From contig DATJJW010000187.1 of assembly GCA_035491935.1 (NCBI GenBank), positions 3,494-67,493 on the forward strand: a stretch of DNA of 64,000 nt, given 5' to 3'. The stretch comes from DATJJW01 sp035491935. GTDB taxonomy: Bacteria; Pseudomonadota; Alphaproteobacteria; ATCC43930; CGMCC-115725. The position numbers and the translations under genes are program-made. The notes under the pieces are model-generated. The model was not told where the DNA came from and ran no database searches. It saw nothing but the letters and a program-made list of their open reading frames with translations. Every line of letters starts with the position of its first letter. Positions within the stretch are counted from its first letter, which is position 1. Of this stretch, positions 17,004 through 25,952 are shown piece by piece.

Positions 17004-18215
17004 TTGAATCGCGGCGTTACGCCCCGGCGTAGTGACGGCACGACACCCACCCATGATGCGGCTCTGTTGCAGGCGTTGCAGCGGTTGGAGATGCATCGTG
17101 CGCATTGGAATGCCGTCCAGGTTTTCCTGTCGCGCATGCGCAGCAACAACAAGCTCGACTATCAGATCCGTATCGCCGCCAATACTTTCGAGACGGCGGT
17201 CAACGCCCTGGAAGGCCAGCTGTACAAGCTGACCAACGGCGACCTGTTCTTCATCTATCGCAAGACGCAGGATATCTCCCCGGTTCTGCAGCGGCTGCAT
17301 TATCTGCTCGACGACGAGATCAGCCTGTCGGAGGACGAGGAGAACGGGTTCTTCGTCGTCTACGAACTGGGCACCACCTACAACCAGGCGATTCAGGCGG
17401 TTCAGCAGATCATCGAACGGCACCAGCGCCCCCCGGTGGTCCCGGTCATGCAGGAGCCGGAGGCGACCACTCCGCTCGACCTGAAGAGCCTGAAGGAGCT
17501 GATCGACGCGCTGGCCCGCGCGGATCTGTCGAACTTCATCCGCAAGCAGACGGTCTATGCGCTGCTTTCCGGCAAGCCCTCCGTGCCGCTCTTCGCCGAG
17601 AAGTTCATTTCGATCGAGGATCTGCGCCGGCAGCTGCTGCCAAGCTACAACCTCGCCGCCAATCGCTGGCTGTTCCAGTACATGACGGAGAGTCTGGACA
17701 AGCGCATGCTGCATTTCCTGCTGCGCAATGCGGCGACCGAGATAACCGGCGCGTTCAGCCTCAACCTCAACGTCTCGACCGTGCTGGCGCCGGAGTTCCT
17801 GGCCTTCGACGCCGGGCTCACCGTCGGCATGCGCGGCGCCATCGTCATCGAGTTGCAGGCGGTCGACATCATCGCCGACATGAACGCCTACAACACGGCC
17901 AAGGTGCTGCTGGCCGATCGCGGCTACCGCATCTGCCTGGACGGCATCACCGCGCGGACATATCCCTATATCGACCGCAAGCGGCTCGAGGCGGATTTCG
18001 TCAAGCTGCAATGGTCGCCGCTGCTCGACGGCAACACCGGCGAGTCGCGCAAGGAACTGGCGGATTGGGTCGAAAGATCCGGCCGCGTCTGCACCATCCT
18101 GTGCCGCGTCGACCAGGAGGAAGCGATCAATTTCGGCCGCGCGCTGGGCATCGCCCTCTACCAGGGGCGGTATCTGGATCGGATGGCATCCTCGGTGACT
18201 CGGCCGCCACGCTGA
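17004..18215 (+). CDS. Degenerate EAL-domain protein
   Basis: 403 residues from a TTG at 17004 with GGGGGA five bases upstream; an in-frame TTG at 16989 is the alternative. The N-terminal 160 residues are helical with no family I recognise. The C-terminal part (about 230-395) follows an EAL phosphodiesterase pattern: FSLNLNVSTVLAPEFLAFD, IVIELQAVDII, then GYRICLDGIT, and a final GIALYQGRYLD. The EAL motif itself and the metal-binding acidic residues are not evident, so c-di-GMP hydrolysis is unlikely; binding or protein-interaction roles are possible. A CtrA-type site precedes it, which would fit motility or cell-cycle control. Function unknown. Confidence 0.8.
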   Translation: MNRGVTPRRSDGTTPTHDAALLQALQRLEMHRAHWNAVQVFLSRMRSNNKLDYQIRIAANTFETAVNALEGQLYKLTNGDLFFIYRKTQDISPVLQRLHYLLDDEISLSEDEENGFFVVYELGTTYNQAIQAVQQIIERHQRPPVVPVMQEPEATTPLDLKSLKELIDALARADLSNFIRKQTVYALLSGKPSVPLFAEKFISIEDLRRQLLPSYNLAANRWLFQYMTESLDKRMLHFLLRNAATEITGAFSLNLNVSTVLAPEFLAFDAGLTVGMRGAIVIELQAVDIIADMNAYNTAKVLLADRGYRICLDGITARTYPYIDRKRLEADFVKLQWSPLLDGNTGESRKELADWVERSGRVCTILCRVDQEEAINFGRALGIALYQGRYLDRMASSVTRPPR

Positions 18216-18666
18216 GGCGAAACGCGTACCCGGCAAGCCCAAAACAAGCGAAGAGACCCCGAGCCGCCAATTAATTGACGCGGCGATGCAATAAGCCATT
18301 GTCGTAACCGCTTCGGCTCATTATCCTTAACGTTGCGAAAGATTCAGTCGTGGTCGCCTTTGCGCACGCCCCGTGCGGCGAGGCATCGTCGGACCGGATC
18401 CGGCAGGGGCGCCTTGGCAATAGCAAGATCCATGCGCTCGTCTGTTCCGGTCAGGCGTTACCACGTGAATTATTGAGAAACCCCGAGACCAGCCCAGCGT
18501 CCCCGCAGGGTGCGGTTTCGACAGGCCTCAGCCTTGGCGATCCATACTATCGGGTCGCCCTTCGGCTGGGCGGGCCGTCGAATCCGTGGGTCTCGCTTCA
18601 ACTGAAGCATGCCACCGCGTCGAAATTCGCGCGACGTGAAGCCGGCGTGCCTCGGAGTAGTAAAGC
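18216..18666. other. 451-bp gap and probable rne leader
   Basis: No gene supported. A small hairpin GCCGC/GCGGC around CAATTAATTG (18263-18284) follows the EAL-like gene and may end its transcript. The remaining 350 bases probably include the rne promoter and a long 5' untranslated region; rne leaders in other bacteria mediate autoregulation by RNase E, but no known element is recognisable here. A 111-codon frame at 18350-18685 runs into rne and lacks a Shine-Dalgarno. Confidence 0.5.
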
Positions 18667-21600
18667 ATGGCAAAACGCATGCTGATCGATGCGACGCATC
18701 CCGAAGAGACCCGGGTCGTCGTCCTGAACGGCAACCGTCTCGAAGAATTCGACTTCGAGACATCGACCAAGAAACAGATCAAGGGCAACATCTACCTCGC
18801 GAAGGTTACGCGGGTGGAACCCTCCCTCCAGGCGGCCTTCGTCGAATATGGCGGCAACCGCCACGGCTTCCTGGCCTTCAGCGAAATCCATCCGGATTAC
18901 TATCAGATCCCCGTCAGCGACCGCGAGGCGCTGATGGCGGCCGCGGCGCACGAGCTGGACGATCTGCCGGCCCACGCCGCCTCCGGCGATGCCGGCGCGC
19001 TGATCGCGCCCGATGCCGTGGAACACGATGCCGCCGAACACGACAGGGCCGGAACCCCCGCGGAAGCGACATCCGTCGAAGCGACCCCTGCCGAGGACTC
19101 ACCGGCGATCGAGGCCCTTGCCGCCTCGGAAGGACTGGCGGCCGAGGTAGCCTATGAGACGGCGAGCCCGGCGGAGGTCCAGGCGGCACTCGAACCTCAC
19201 GAGGCCGGGCATTACGACAGCCATTATGAAACCGGCGCCCATGACGAGTCCCGGGACGAGCATGGCCACGAGCCCAATGGCACGGATCACGCCACCGGGT
19301 CGCATGGCGACGATTTCGTCGGCACGATGGAAGACAGCACCGTCGAGGTCGTCGGCGGCGACGATATTGAGGAGGCGCAGCAGCGCTCCCGCGTCCATTA
19401 CCGCAACTACAAGATCCAGGAAGTCATCAAGCGTCGGCAGATCCTGCTGGTGCAGGTGACCAAGGAGGAGCGCGGCAACAAGGGGGCGGCGCTCACGACT
19501 TATCTCTCGCTGGCCGGCCGCTATTGCGTGCTGATGCCGAATGCCGGTCGCGGCGGCGGCGTGTCGCGCAAGATCACCAGCCTGGCCGACCGTCGGCGCC
19601 TGAAGGAGCTGATGGAGGAGCTGAACGTGCCGGAGGGCATGGGCGTGATCGTCCGTACCGCCGGCAGCGAACGGCCCAAGGCCGAGATCCATCGCGACTA
19701 CGAATACCTGCTGCGGCTATGGGACGACATACGCGATCTGACGCTGCGTTCCTCGGCCCCTGCCTTCATCTATGAGGAAGGCAATCTGATCAAGCGCGCG
19801 ATCCGCGACCTCTACAATCGCGACATCGAGGAAATCCAGGTCGAGGGCGAGGACGGCTATCGCACGGCCAAGGAATTCATGCGCATGCTGATGCCGGGCC
19901 ATGTCTCGCGCGTGCGCCCCTATCGCGACCCGGTCGTGCCGCTCCTGCACCGTTATCAGGTCGACGCGCAGATCGACCAGATCCACAATCCCACGGTCCA
20001 GCTCAAATCCGGCGGCTATATCGTCATCAACCCGACGGAAGCGCTGGTCGCCATCGACGTCAACTCCGGCCGCTCGACCAAGGAGCGCAACATCGAGGAG
20101 ACGGCGACCAAGACCAATCTGGAAGCCGCCGAGGAAGTCGCCCGCCAGCTGCGCCTGCGCGATTTAGCCGGCCTCATCGTCATCGACTTCATCGATATGG
20201 AGGAGTCGCGCAACCGCGGTGCGGTCGAACGCCGCCTGAAGGAGGCGATGAAGAACGACCGGGCGCGCATCCAGCTCGGCCGCATCAGCCCGTTCGGCCT
20301 CCTGGAGATGTCGCGCCAGCGCCTGCGCTCATCGCTGATCGAAGCCTCGACGCAGGTCTGCCCGCATTGCAACGGCACCGGCACGATCCGCTCGACGGAA
20401 TCGACCGCGCTGGTCGTGCTGCGCGCGCTGGAGGAAGAAGGCATCCGCCAGCGTACCGCCGAGATCTCGCTCTACGTACCGACCGGCATCGCCCTCTACA
20501 TCCTCAACCAGAAGCGCGACACGCTGATGCGTATCGAGCAGCGCTACGGCTTCCGCGTGCTGATCCAGCAGGATGACAGCCTGGTGCCGCCGGCCTTCCG
20601 GCTCGAGCGCGTCCGGCCCTTCACCCCGGCCGAGCTGGCTTTGCTGTCCGAGCGCCCGCAGGCGGCTCCGGTCTATGAAGAGGAAGAGGAGGCTCCCTTC
20701 GTCGACGAGACCGTCGACCTTGGCGAGGATGAGGATGACGGCGAAGGCCATGCCGAGCATGCCGCCGGCGAGAGCAGCGATGAGAAGCGTGGCCGTCGGC
20801 GTCGGCGGCGGCGCCGGCGCGGTGGCAATGGCGTCGGTCAGCAGGCCCATGGCCATGATGACGAGCACGAGAGCGCCGAGCATGACTCAGCTGAGGCCGC
20901 TGAAGGTGGTATCGGCGACGGTGGCATCGGCGAGGATGCGGAAGTGGACGAGGCGCCTGGCACCGAAGTCGGGGCCCAAGACGAAGGCGAGCCGCGCCGT
21001 CGCCGCGGCCGCCGGGGTGGACGTCGCCGGGGTCGCGAGCGTGGCGAACGCGGCGAGCGCGGCGAACACAGCCAGGAATCCCGCGCGCCGCAGGATGGCG
21101 ACGATTTCGAGGGCTATCCCGCTGCCCTCGACTTCGCCCGGGACGGCCGGGAGCACCTATTCGATTCCAGCGGCGAGGATGGCAGTGCCGTACCCGCCGC
21201 CGTCGAGGCGTCATCCTCCCCTGTCGCGGCTGCTACGGAAACGCCGGCATCCGCCGATGCAATGACAGGTGAGGCCACGCCGGCCGAGCCCGCCCAAGCC
21301 GAAGGTGCGGTCGCCGAGGCGCCGAAGCGCCGCCGCGTGCGCCGCAAGAAGCCGACGGATGAGCTGGCCGAAACGCCTGCTGCCGAAACATCCGCTGCCA
21401 AGACGACTGAGGCCGAAGCGCCCAAGCCCGTTGCGGAAGAGGCACCCGCCCCCAAGCCGCGCAGCCGCCGCAAGAAGGCAGTTGCCACTGAGGCACCGGT
21501 TCCCGAGGCCGTCGCTGTGGAGACTGTCGCTGCTGAGGCCGCCGCTGCTGAGGCCGCCGCTGCTGAGGCCGTCGCCGCTCGGACTGTCGCCCAGCCGGAA

Positions 21601-21858
21601 ACGCCTGCCGAGACGGTCATACCGATGGCTGAAGTCTCTGTCGCCGAAGCCCCGGAAAGCGCTACGGGGGAAGCGACGGCCAAGCCGGAAGCCGAACCCA
21701 GGCTCGAGCCCGGTTCAGTTGCCGTGCCGGCGCCTGAACCGGTCGCTGCCCATGCCGACGCGGCACCCGCAACGGTGGAACCCGCCCCAGGTCCCGAGGT
21801 CGAGCCCAAATCCGAAGGGCCGCGCCGCACCGGCTGGTGGCGCCGTCTGGTGCAATAG
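18667..21858 (+). CDS. rne: Ribonuclease E
   Basis: 1063 residues. Essential endoribonuclease of mRNA decay and rRNA/tRNA maturation. The N-terminus AKRMLIDATHPEETRVVVLNGNRLEE leads into an S1 domain that is split by an insertion (about residues 95-240) rich in Glu, Asp, Ala and His. The catalytic region has both metal-binding Asp motifs, AIDVNSGRSTKERN near residue 464 and VIDFIDM near 505, and the Zn-link CPHCNGTG near 565. The C-terminal 400 residues are low complexity: an Arg-rich RNA-binding stretch (about 775-800), acidic and Ala/Glu/Pro repeats, and the terminal GWWRRLVQ. The C-terminal half normally scaffolds the degradosome. ATG follows GGAG about 10 bases upstream. Confidence 0.97.
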   Translation: MAKRMLIDATHPEETRVVVLNGNRLEEFDFETSTKKQIKGNIYLAKVTRVEPSLQAAFVEYGGNRHGFLAFSEIHPDYYQIPVSDREALMAAAAHELDDLPAHAASGDAGALIAPDAVEHDAAEHDRAGTPAEATSVEATPAEDSPAIEALAASEGLAAEVAYETASPAEVQAALEPHEAGHYDSHYETGAHDESRDEHGHEPNGTDHATGSHGDDFVGTMEDSTVEVVGGDDIEEAQQRSRVHYRNYKIQEVIKRRQILLVQVTKEERGNKGAALTTYLSLAGRYCVLMPNAGRGGGVSRKITSLADRRRLKELMEELNVPEGMGVIVRTAGSERPKAEIHRDYEYLLRLWDDIRDLTLRSSAPAFIYEEGNLIKRAIRDLYNRDIEEIQVEGEDGYRTAKEFMRMLMPGHVSRVRPYRDPVVPLLHRYQVDAQIDQIHNPTVQLKSGGYIVINPTEALVAIDVNSGRSTKERNIEETATKTNLEAAEEVARQLRLRDLAGLIVIDFIDMEESRNRGAVERRLKEAMKNDRARIQLGRISPFGLLEMSRQRLRSSLIEASTQVCPHCNGTGTIRSTESTALVVLRALEEEGIRQRTAEISLYVPTGIALYILNQKRDTLMRIEQRYGFRVLIQQDDSLVPPAFRLERVRPFTPAELALLSERPQAAPVYEEEEEAPFVDETVDLGEDEDDGEGHAEHAAGESSDEKRGRRRRRRRRRGGNGVGQQAHGHDDEHESAEHDSAEAAEGGIGDGGIGEDAEVDEAPGTEVGAQDEGEPRRRRGRRGGRRRGRERGERGERGEHSQESRAPQDGDDFEGYPAALDFARDGREHLFDSSGEDGSAVPAAVEASSSPVAAATETPASADAMTGEATPAEPAQAEGAVAEAPKRRRVRRKKPTDELAETPAAETSAAKTTEAEAPKPVAEEAPAPKPRSRRKKAVATEAPVPEAVAVETVAAEAAAAEAAAAEAVAARTVAQPETPAETVIPMAEVSVAEAPESATGEATAKPEAEPRLEPGSVAVPAPEPVAAHADAAPATVEPAPGPEVEPKSEGPRRTGWWRRLVQ
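21529..21573 (+). repeat. 15-bp tandem repeat (three units) inside rne
   Basis: Three head-to-tail copies of GCTGCTGAGGCCGCC, the third with one change, encode an Ala-Glu-rich stretch in the disordered tail of RNase E. In-frame length variation between strains is likely here. Confidence 0.85.
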
Positions 21859-21865
21859 GCATTCG

Positions 21866-21900
21866 CTGGATTGTTTCGTCGCTCGGACGAAGCAATCCAG
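21866..21900. repeat. REP-like palindrome downstream of rne
   Basis: CTGGATTGTTTCGTC (21866-21880), five-base loop, GACGAAGCAATCCAG (21886-21900); a 15-bp stem with a single T:G pair. The motif resembles a palindrome widespread in alphaproteobacterial intergenic regions. It starts eight bases past the rne stop, between convergent genes. Confidence 0.65.
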
Positions 21901-21924
21901 CGGACCAGTCAATGATGAAGCGCT

Positions 21925-21951
21925 ACCTGTAGTTTCGCCACCTGTAGTTTC
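21925..21951. repeat. Short direct repeat, 12 bp twice
   Basis: ACCTGTAGTTTC at 21925-21936 and again at 21940-21951, a 15-bp period, lying between two palindromes in the rne/aminotransferase gap. Confidence 0.7.
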
Positions 21952-21962
21952 ATTGAATCATC

Positions 21963-21991
21963 ATCATGGCCGGGCTCGTCCCGGCCATGAT
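21963..21991. terminator. Palindrome between convergent rne and aminotransferase genes
   Basis: ATCATGGCCGGG (21963-21974), loop CTCGT, CCCGGCCATGAT (21980-21991): a perfect 12-bp stem. It may stop or protect both transcripts, and it also resembles an interspersed palindromic repeat of related genomes. Confidence 0.5.
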
Positions 21992-22015
21992 CGTCTTCGA
22001 AGGCCAATTCCGGCG

Positions 22016-23164
22016 CTATTTGTAGCGCCAGCCTTGCAGCCGCTTGGCGGCCTGCTCCATGTCGGCGGTCGAGCCGGCGAAGGAGAAGCGCACCGTCTGG
22101 TGCCCGCGTACCGGGTCGAAATCGATGCCGGGCGTGATGGCGACGCCGATCTCCTTCAGCATCCGCTGGCAGAAATCCATGCTGTCGGCGGTCATGTGCC
22201 CGACATCGGCATAGAGGTAGAAGGCGCCATCGGCCGGTGCGAAATTCTCGAATCCCGCCTTGGGCAGCTCATGCAGCAGCAGCGCGCGGTTCTCGGCATA
22301 GCGGCGGATATTCGTCTCCAGCTCCGTATGGCAGTCGAAAGCGGCAATCGCCGCCACCTGCGACAGGCTGGGTGGCGAGATCACCAGGTTCTGCGCCAGG
22401 CATTCGATGGAGCGCAGCATCGCTTCAGGTACGACCATCCAGCCGAGCCGCCAGCCGGTCATGGAGAAGTATTTCGAGAAGCTGTTGACAATGATCGCCT
22501 GGCTGTCGATGGCGGCGGCGGTCACGGCCGCCGCACCGTAGGACAACCCGTGATAGATCTCGTCGGAGATGAGGCGGATGCCGCGCGTCCGGCAATATGC
22601 GGCGAGGTCGCCCAGCTCCGTCCTGCCCAACATGGTGCCAGCCGGGTTTGAAGGACTGGCGACGATCAGCCCGTCGAGACGCCCCTGGACCTGGTCGAGC
22701 AAGGCCGGGGTCGGCTGGAAGCGGTCCTCGATCCGGGCCTCGATCTCGACCACCTCGATATCCAGGGCCTTCAGGATGTTGCGATAGGCCGGATATCCGG
22801 GGCTGGCCAGCGCCACCCGGTCGCCCGCCTCGAAGGCGGCCAGGAATGCCAGGACGAAGCCGCCGGAGGCACCGACCGTCGCCACGATGCGTTCGGCCGG
22901 CACCTCGACGCCGTAGAAATCGCGATAATGCCGGGCGATGCGCTCGCGCAGCGGCCGGATGCCGAGCGCGTCGGTGTAGCCGAGCGCCGACGCGCCGAGC
23001 GCCGCCCGTGCCGCCTCGACCACGCCCGTAGGGGCGCCGGTCGAGGGCTGGCCGACCTCCAGATGCAGGATGTCGGCGCCCCCAGCCGCCAGGCGGTTGG
23101 CCTCACGCACGACATCCATGACGATGAAGGACGGAATCCGTCCCCTCATTGAGAGTTTGGGCAT
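22016..23164 (-). CDS. Class I/II PLP-dependent aminotransferase
   Basis: 382 residues from the ATG at 23164 (MPKLSMRGRIPSF). The fold type I aminotransferase pattern is clear: LHLEVGQPSTGAP, GYTDALGIRPLRERIA, ASPSNPAG, SDEIYHGL, and the PLP-lysine motif NSFSKYFSMTGWRLGW, with the C-terminal Arg in TVRFSFAG for carboxylate binding. It could use aspartate, aromatic or branched amino acids; the sequence does not decide. No strong Shine-Dalgarno is visible; a second ATG lies at 23149. It is 34 bp downstream of the gamma-glutamyltransferase-like gene on the same strand and probably cotranscribed. Confidence 0.9.
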   Translation of the reverse strand: MPKLSMRGRIPSFIVMDVVREANRLAAGGADILHLEVGQPSTGAPTGVVEAARAALGASALGYTDALGIRPLRERIARHYRDFYGVEVPAERIVATVGASGGFVLAFLAAFEAGDRVALASPGYPAYRNILKALDIEVVEIEARIEDRFQPTPALLDQVQGRLDGLIVASPSNPAGTMLGRTELGDLAAYCRTRGIRLISDEIYHGLSYGAAAVTAAAIDSQAIIVNSFSKYFSMTGWRLGWMVVPEAMLRSIECLAQNLVISPPSLSQVAAIAAFDCHTELETNIRRYAENRALLLHELPKAGFENFAPADGAFYLYADVGHMTADSMDFCQRMLKEIGVAITPGIDFDPVRGHQTVRFSFAGSTADMEQAAKRLQGWRYK

Positions 23165-23198
23165 CGACTGCTTCAGTTTCGCCGGCTCGACCACCGGT

Positions 23199-24530
23199 TC
23201 ACAGTCCGCCGACCACAATGGTGGCGAAGCCCGAGCCGCGCGGGTCGAAGGCTGCGGCGCAGGTGTCCGGCTTGTTCGGCAAGCCGCCGGGACAGATCGC
23301 CGCCTCCACGCGGCTGGGGGTGCGCTGGCCATGGGCTTCGGTCGGCACCCGAGGGGCGGCCAAGGCCTGGTCCAAGGGCATGGCCTTGAGAATGGCGGCA
23401 TAAGTCGTCGCAGCGACGGCGGCCGGCGCCAGGGTACCGCCGGCACCGGCGACGACACCGCGCAGCGCCTTGGTGTAGCCGTTGAACTCGACCGCCGCGA
23501 CCAACCCGGCATCCTCATGGGCATCAACCGGTGCAGCACCCAGGACGCCGGTATCGCCGATCGTCTGACCACTGCCCCACAACCGGCCCATGGTGAAGGC
23601 GCAACCGATGCCGAGGCCGGTGGCGTCGGATATCACGACCGCCGTGCCGCCCGTCGGCTGATCGGCCCCGCCGACGGACTTGACGGCCAGCGCCATACGC
23701 GCCGCGGCATTGCCGGAATCCTGGGCTGCCAGCGCGTTCCAGGCCCGTGCCGCCATCGCGCCGCCGGCATTATGCGTGAAGACGATCTTGTCATCCCCTG
23801 CCCGCAGCGGGACGAGATTGTCGGTCAGAACCGGCTTGTAGGCAGCCAAGGCCGCCGCAGGAATACCGGCCGCCGCCAGCCTGTTGGCGATGACGCCCTG
23901 ATAGAAGTCGAGGTCGCCCCGCAGGCGCAGCGCCGAATAGAAGGAAGCGAGGTCGCGCGATTGCACGACGCTGCCCGGCCTGAGCGGCGTGCCGTCGGCG
24001 GCATTCTGCACCCGGCCGGCGGTTGCGAGATCGTCGGTGAGGTTGGTCGAAGCCGGCACGCCGTCCAGCGCCAACCGCTCGGCCGGCACCGCATCCTGCT
24101 GCCAGCGCATCCGACCGAAAGTCGCCCTGAGCACGGACAGACCGCGCACCATGCCCGGCACGGGATAGGCCGAACCCGGCACCGTCTGCGGCAGGAAATC
24201 GAGCTCCGCGACGCTCTGATCCGGCCTATGGATGAGGCAGATGCCGCCGCCGCCGAGGCCGGCACGCGCAGGCGAGGTCACGCCCAGGGTCAACCCGGCC
24301 GCCACCATGGCGTCGGCCGCGCTGCCGCCCTGCATCAGGATCTGGCGCGCGATATCGACGGCCTGCGGATCGTCGGCAGCGATCGAGCCCAGATATGTCG
24401 TCTTGGGTCCCGGCCCGGTCTTGACGCCCGGCCCGCCGGCCGAGCTGCAGCCGGCCAGGCCGACCAGCGCCGCCAGCGCCAGGACCGACGGAAGGCGCCA
24501 TTGACGCTCGCCGCGGAAGGGGCGAAACAT
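23199..24530 (-). CDS. Gamma-glutamyltransferase-like lipoprotein
   Basis: 443 residues from the ATG at 24530, with GAAGG upstream. The N-terminus has a lipoprotein signal peptide with lipobox LAGC (Cys about residue 28), so the protein is probably anchored in the envelope. The Ntn-hydrolase GGT fold is suggested by ARQILMQGGSAADAMVAAGLTLGV, AGLGGGGICLIH and, near the C-terminus, PLDQALAAPRVPTE. It is shorter than typical GGT (about 580 residues). The region where the small subunit should begin with a catalytic Thr (TTH-S-VVD in typical enzymes) reads QPTGGTAVVISD, so the nucleophile position is not certain. Divergent from the BepA-like gene with only 37 bp between start codons. Confidence 0.8.
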   Translation of the reverse strand: MFRPFRGERQWRLPSVLALAALVGLAGCSSAGGPGVKTGPGPKTTYLGSIAADDPQAVDIARQILMQGGSAADAMVAAGLTLGVTSPARAGLGGGGICLIHRPDQSVAELDFLPQTVPGSAYPVPGMVRGLSVLRATFGRMRWQQDAVPAERLALDGVPASTNLTDDLATAGRVQNAADGTPLRPGSVVQSRDLASFYSALRLRGDLDFYQGVIANRLAAAGIPAAALAAYKPVLTDNLVPLRAGDDKIVFTHNAGGAMAARAWNALAAQDSGNAAARMALAVKSVGGADQPTGGTAVVISDATGLGIGCAFTMGRLWGSGQTIGDTGVLGAAPVDAHEDAGLVAAVEFNGYTKALRGVVAGAGGTLAPAAVAATTYAAILKAMPLDQALAAPRVPTEAHGQRTPSRVEAAICPGGLPNKPDTCAAAFDPRGSGFATIVVGGL

Positions 24531-24567
24531 GGAACCGCCTTCAGGAAGAGGTTTGCTGCCTGTTACC

Positions 24568-25911
24568 ATGAATATCCGCATCCTCGCTGTTGTCATCCTG
24601 GCCTTGGCGAACTTCCTCGCCTGGCCGGCCCATGCCCAGCAAACCCAGGCCCTCATCCGCGACGCCGAGATCGAATCCGACATACGCGGGTGGATTTCGC
24701 CTGTCTTCACCGCCGCTGGCCTCGATGCCAGCTTCGTGAAGCTTTATTTGGTCAATGACAACCAGATCAACTCCTTCGTCGCAGGCGGACAGCGTATTTT
24801 CATCAACACCGGTACCCTGTTGCGCAGCGAGACGCCGAATATGGTGATCGGCGTGCTGGCGCATGAAACGGGGCACATCGCCGGCGGCCATTTGCTGCGC
24901 ATGCAGGAGGCGCTGTCGACCGCCTCGGCCGAAAGCATCGCCGGGTTCCTGCTGGGTGCCGCCGCCGCCGTGTTCTCGCGCGACGGCCAGCCGCTGGCCG
25001 GCGGTGCCATCGCCGGCATGACGATGGCGCAGCGCTCGCTCTTCGCCTACTCGATCAACCAGGAGGCACGCGCGGACGAGGCGGCGCTGAGCTTTCTCGA
25101 CCGGACGCACCAATCGGCCCGCGGCTTGCTGAAATTCTTCAAGATCCTGGAGGGAGAAGAGGTGCTGCTGCCCGATAACCAGGACCCTTATCTGCGCACC
25201 CACCCGCTGACCTCCGAACGCATCGAATACGTCCAGCGCCATGTCGACAGCAGCCCCTGGTCCAACGTCAAGGATACGCCCGAGCACCAGGTGCAGCACG
25301 ACCGCATGGTCGCCAAGCTGAAAGGCTTCCTGGAGCCGCCCGCGAAGGTGCTGCAGGAATATCCGCCGAGCGACCACAGCCTCTATGCCCGCTATGCCCG
25401 CGCAGCGGCATATCACCGCATGCCGGAGGACGATAAGGCACTGGCCGAGATGGATAGCCTGCTCAAGGATTATCCGAAGGACCCCTATTTCTGGGAGCTG
25501 AGGGCGCAGATCTATTTCGAGAGCGGCCGCATCGCGCAATCGGTGGCGCCCTATCGCATGGCCGTGTCTCTGGCGCCGAACCAGCCTCTGCTGCATATGG
25601 AGCTGGCGACTGCGCTGATCGAAGCCAATGAGGGCCAGGCCAATGCCCACGAGGCCGAGGCGGAAGCCAAGCGCGCGGTCGAGCTCGACGACCAGGACCC
25701 CGATGCCTGGCACGCGCTGGGCATCGCCGAAGGCCGGCTGGGCGATACCGGCAACGCCTCCGTAGCCTTGGCGCAGGAGGCGATGATCGCCGGCGACCGA
25801 CATACCGCCGCACAGGAATCGGCGATTGCGATCAAGCTGCTGAAACGCGGCTCGCCCGGTTGGCTGCGTGCCGACGACATTCGCAGCACGTTGAAAATCG
25901 ACAAACCATAG
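24568..25911 (+). CDS. M48 metalloprotease with TPR repeats (BepA/YfgC-like)
   Basis: 447 residues from the ATG at 24568. A signal peptide (NIRILAVVILALANFLAWPAHA) exports it to the periplasm. The zinc motif is HETGH at residues 99-103, followed by a conserved third ligand region NQEARADEAALSFLDR. The C-terminal 200 residues form TPR helices. This matches BepA, the periplasmic protease and chaperone that checks outer-membrane protein and LptD assembly in E. coli. An AGGAAGAGG lies about 17 bases before the start, a long spacing. It heads a plus-strand group with a DsbA-type protein, which suits a shared role in envelope protein quality control. Confidence 0.92.
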   Translation: MNIRILAVVILALANFLAWPAHAQQTQALIRDAEIESDIRGWISPVFTAAGLDASFVKLYLVNDNQINSFVAGGQRIFINTGTLLRSETPNMVIGVLAHETGHIAGGHLLRMQEALSTASAESIAGFLLGAAAAVFSRDGQPLAGGAIAGMTMAQRSLFAYSINQEARADEAALSFLDRTHQSARGLLKFFKILEGEEVLLPDNQDPYLRTHPLTSERIEYVQRHVDSSPWSNVKDTPEHQVQHDRMVAKLKGFLEPPAKVLQEYPPSDHSLYARYARAAAYHRMPEDDKALAEMDSLLKDYPKDPYFWELRAQIYFESGRIAQSVAPYRMAVSLAPNQPLLHMELATALIEANEGQANAHEAEAEAKRAVELDDQDPDAWHALGIAEGRLGDTGNASVALAQEAMIAGDRHTAAQESAIAIKLLKRGSPGWLRADDIRSTLKIDKP

Positions 25912-25952
25912 TTCAGAACAGCCGCATGATGATCGCCGCAGGAGGCAAGCCG

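Noticed and set aside
18350..18685. 111-codon frame before rne
   Set aside because: It overlaps the rne start, has no Shine-Dalgarno and an unremarkable composition; more likely leader DNA.
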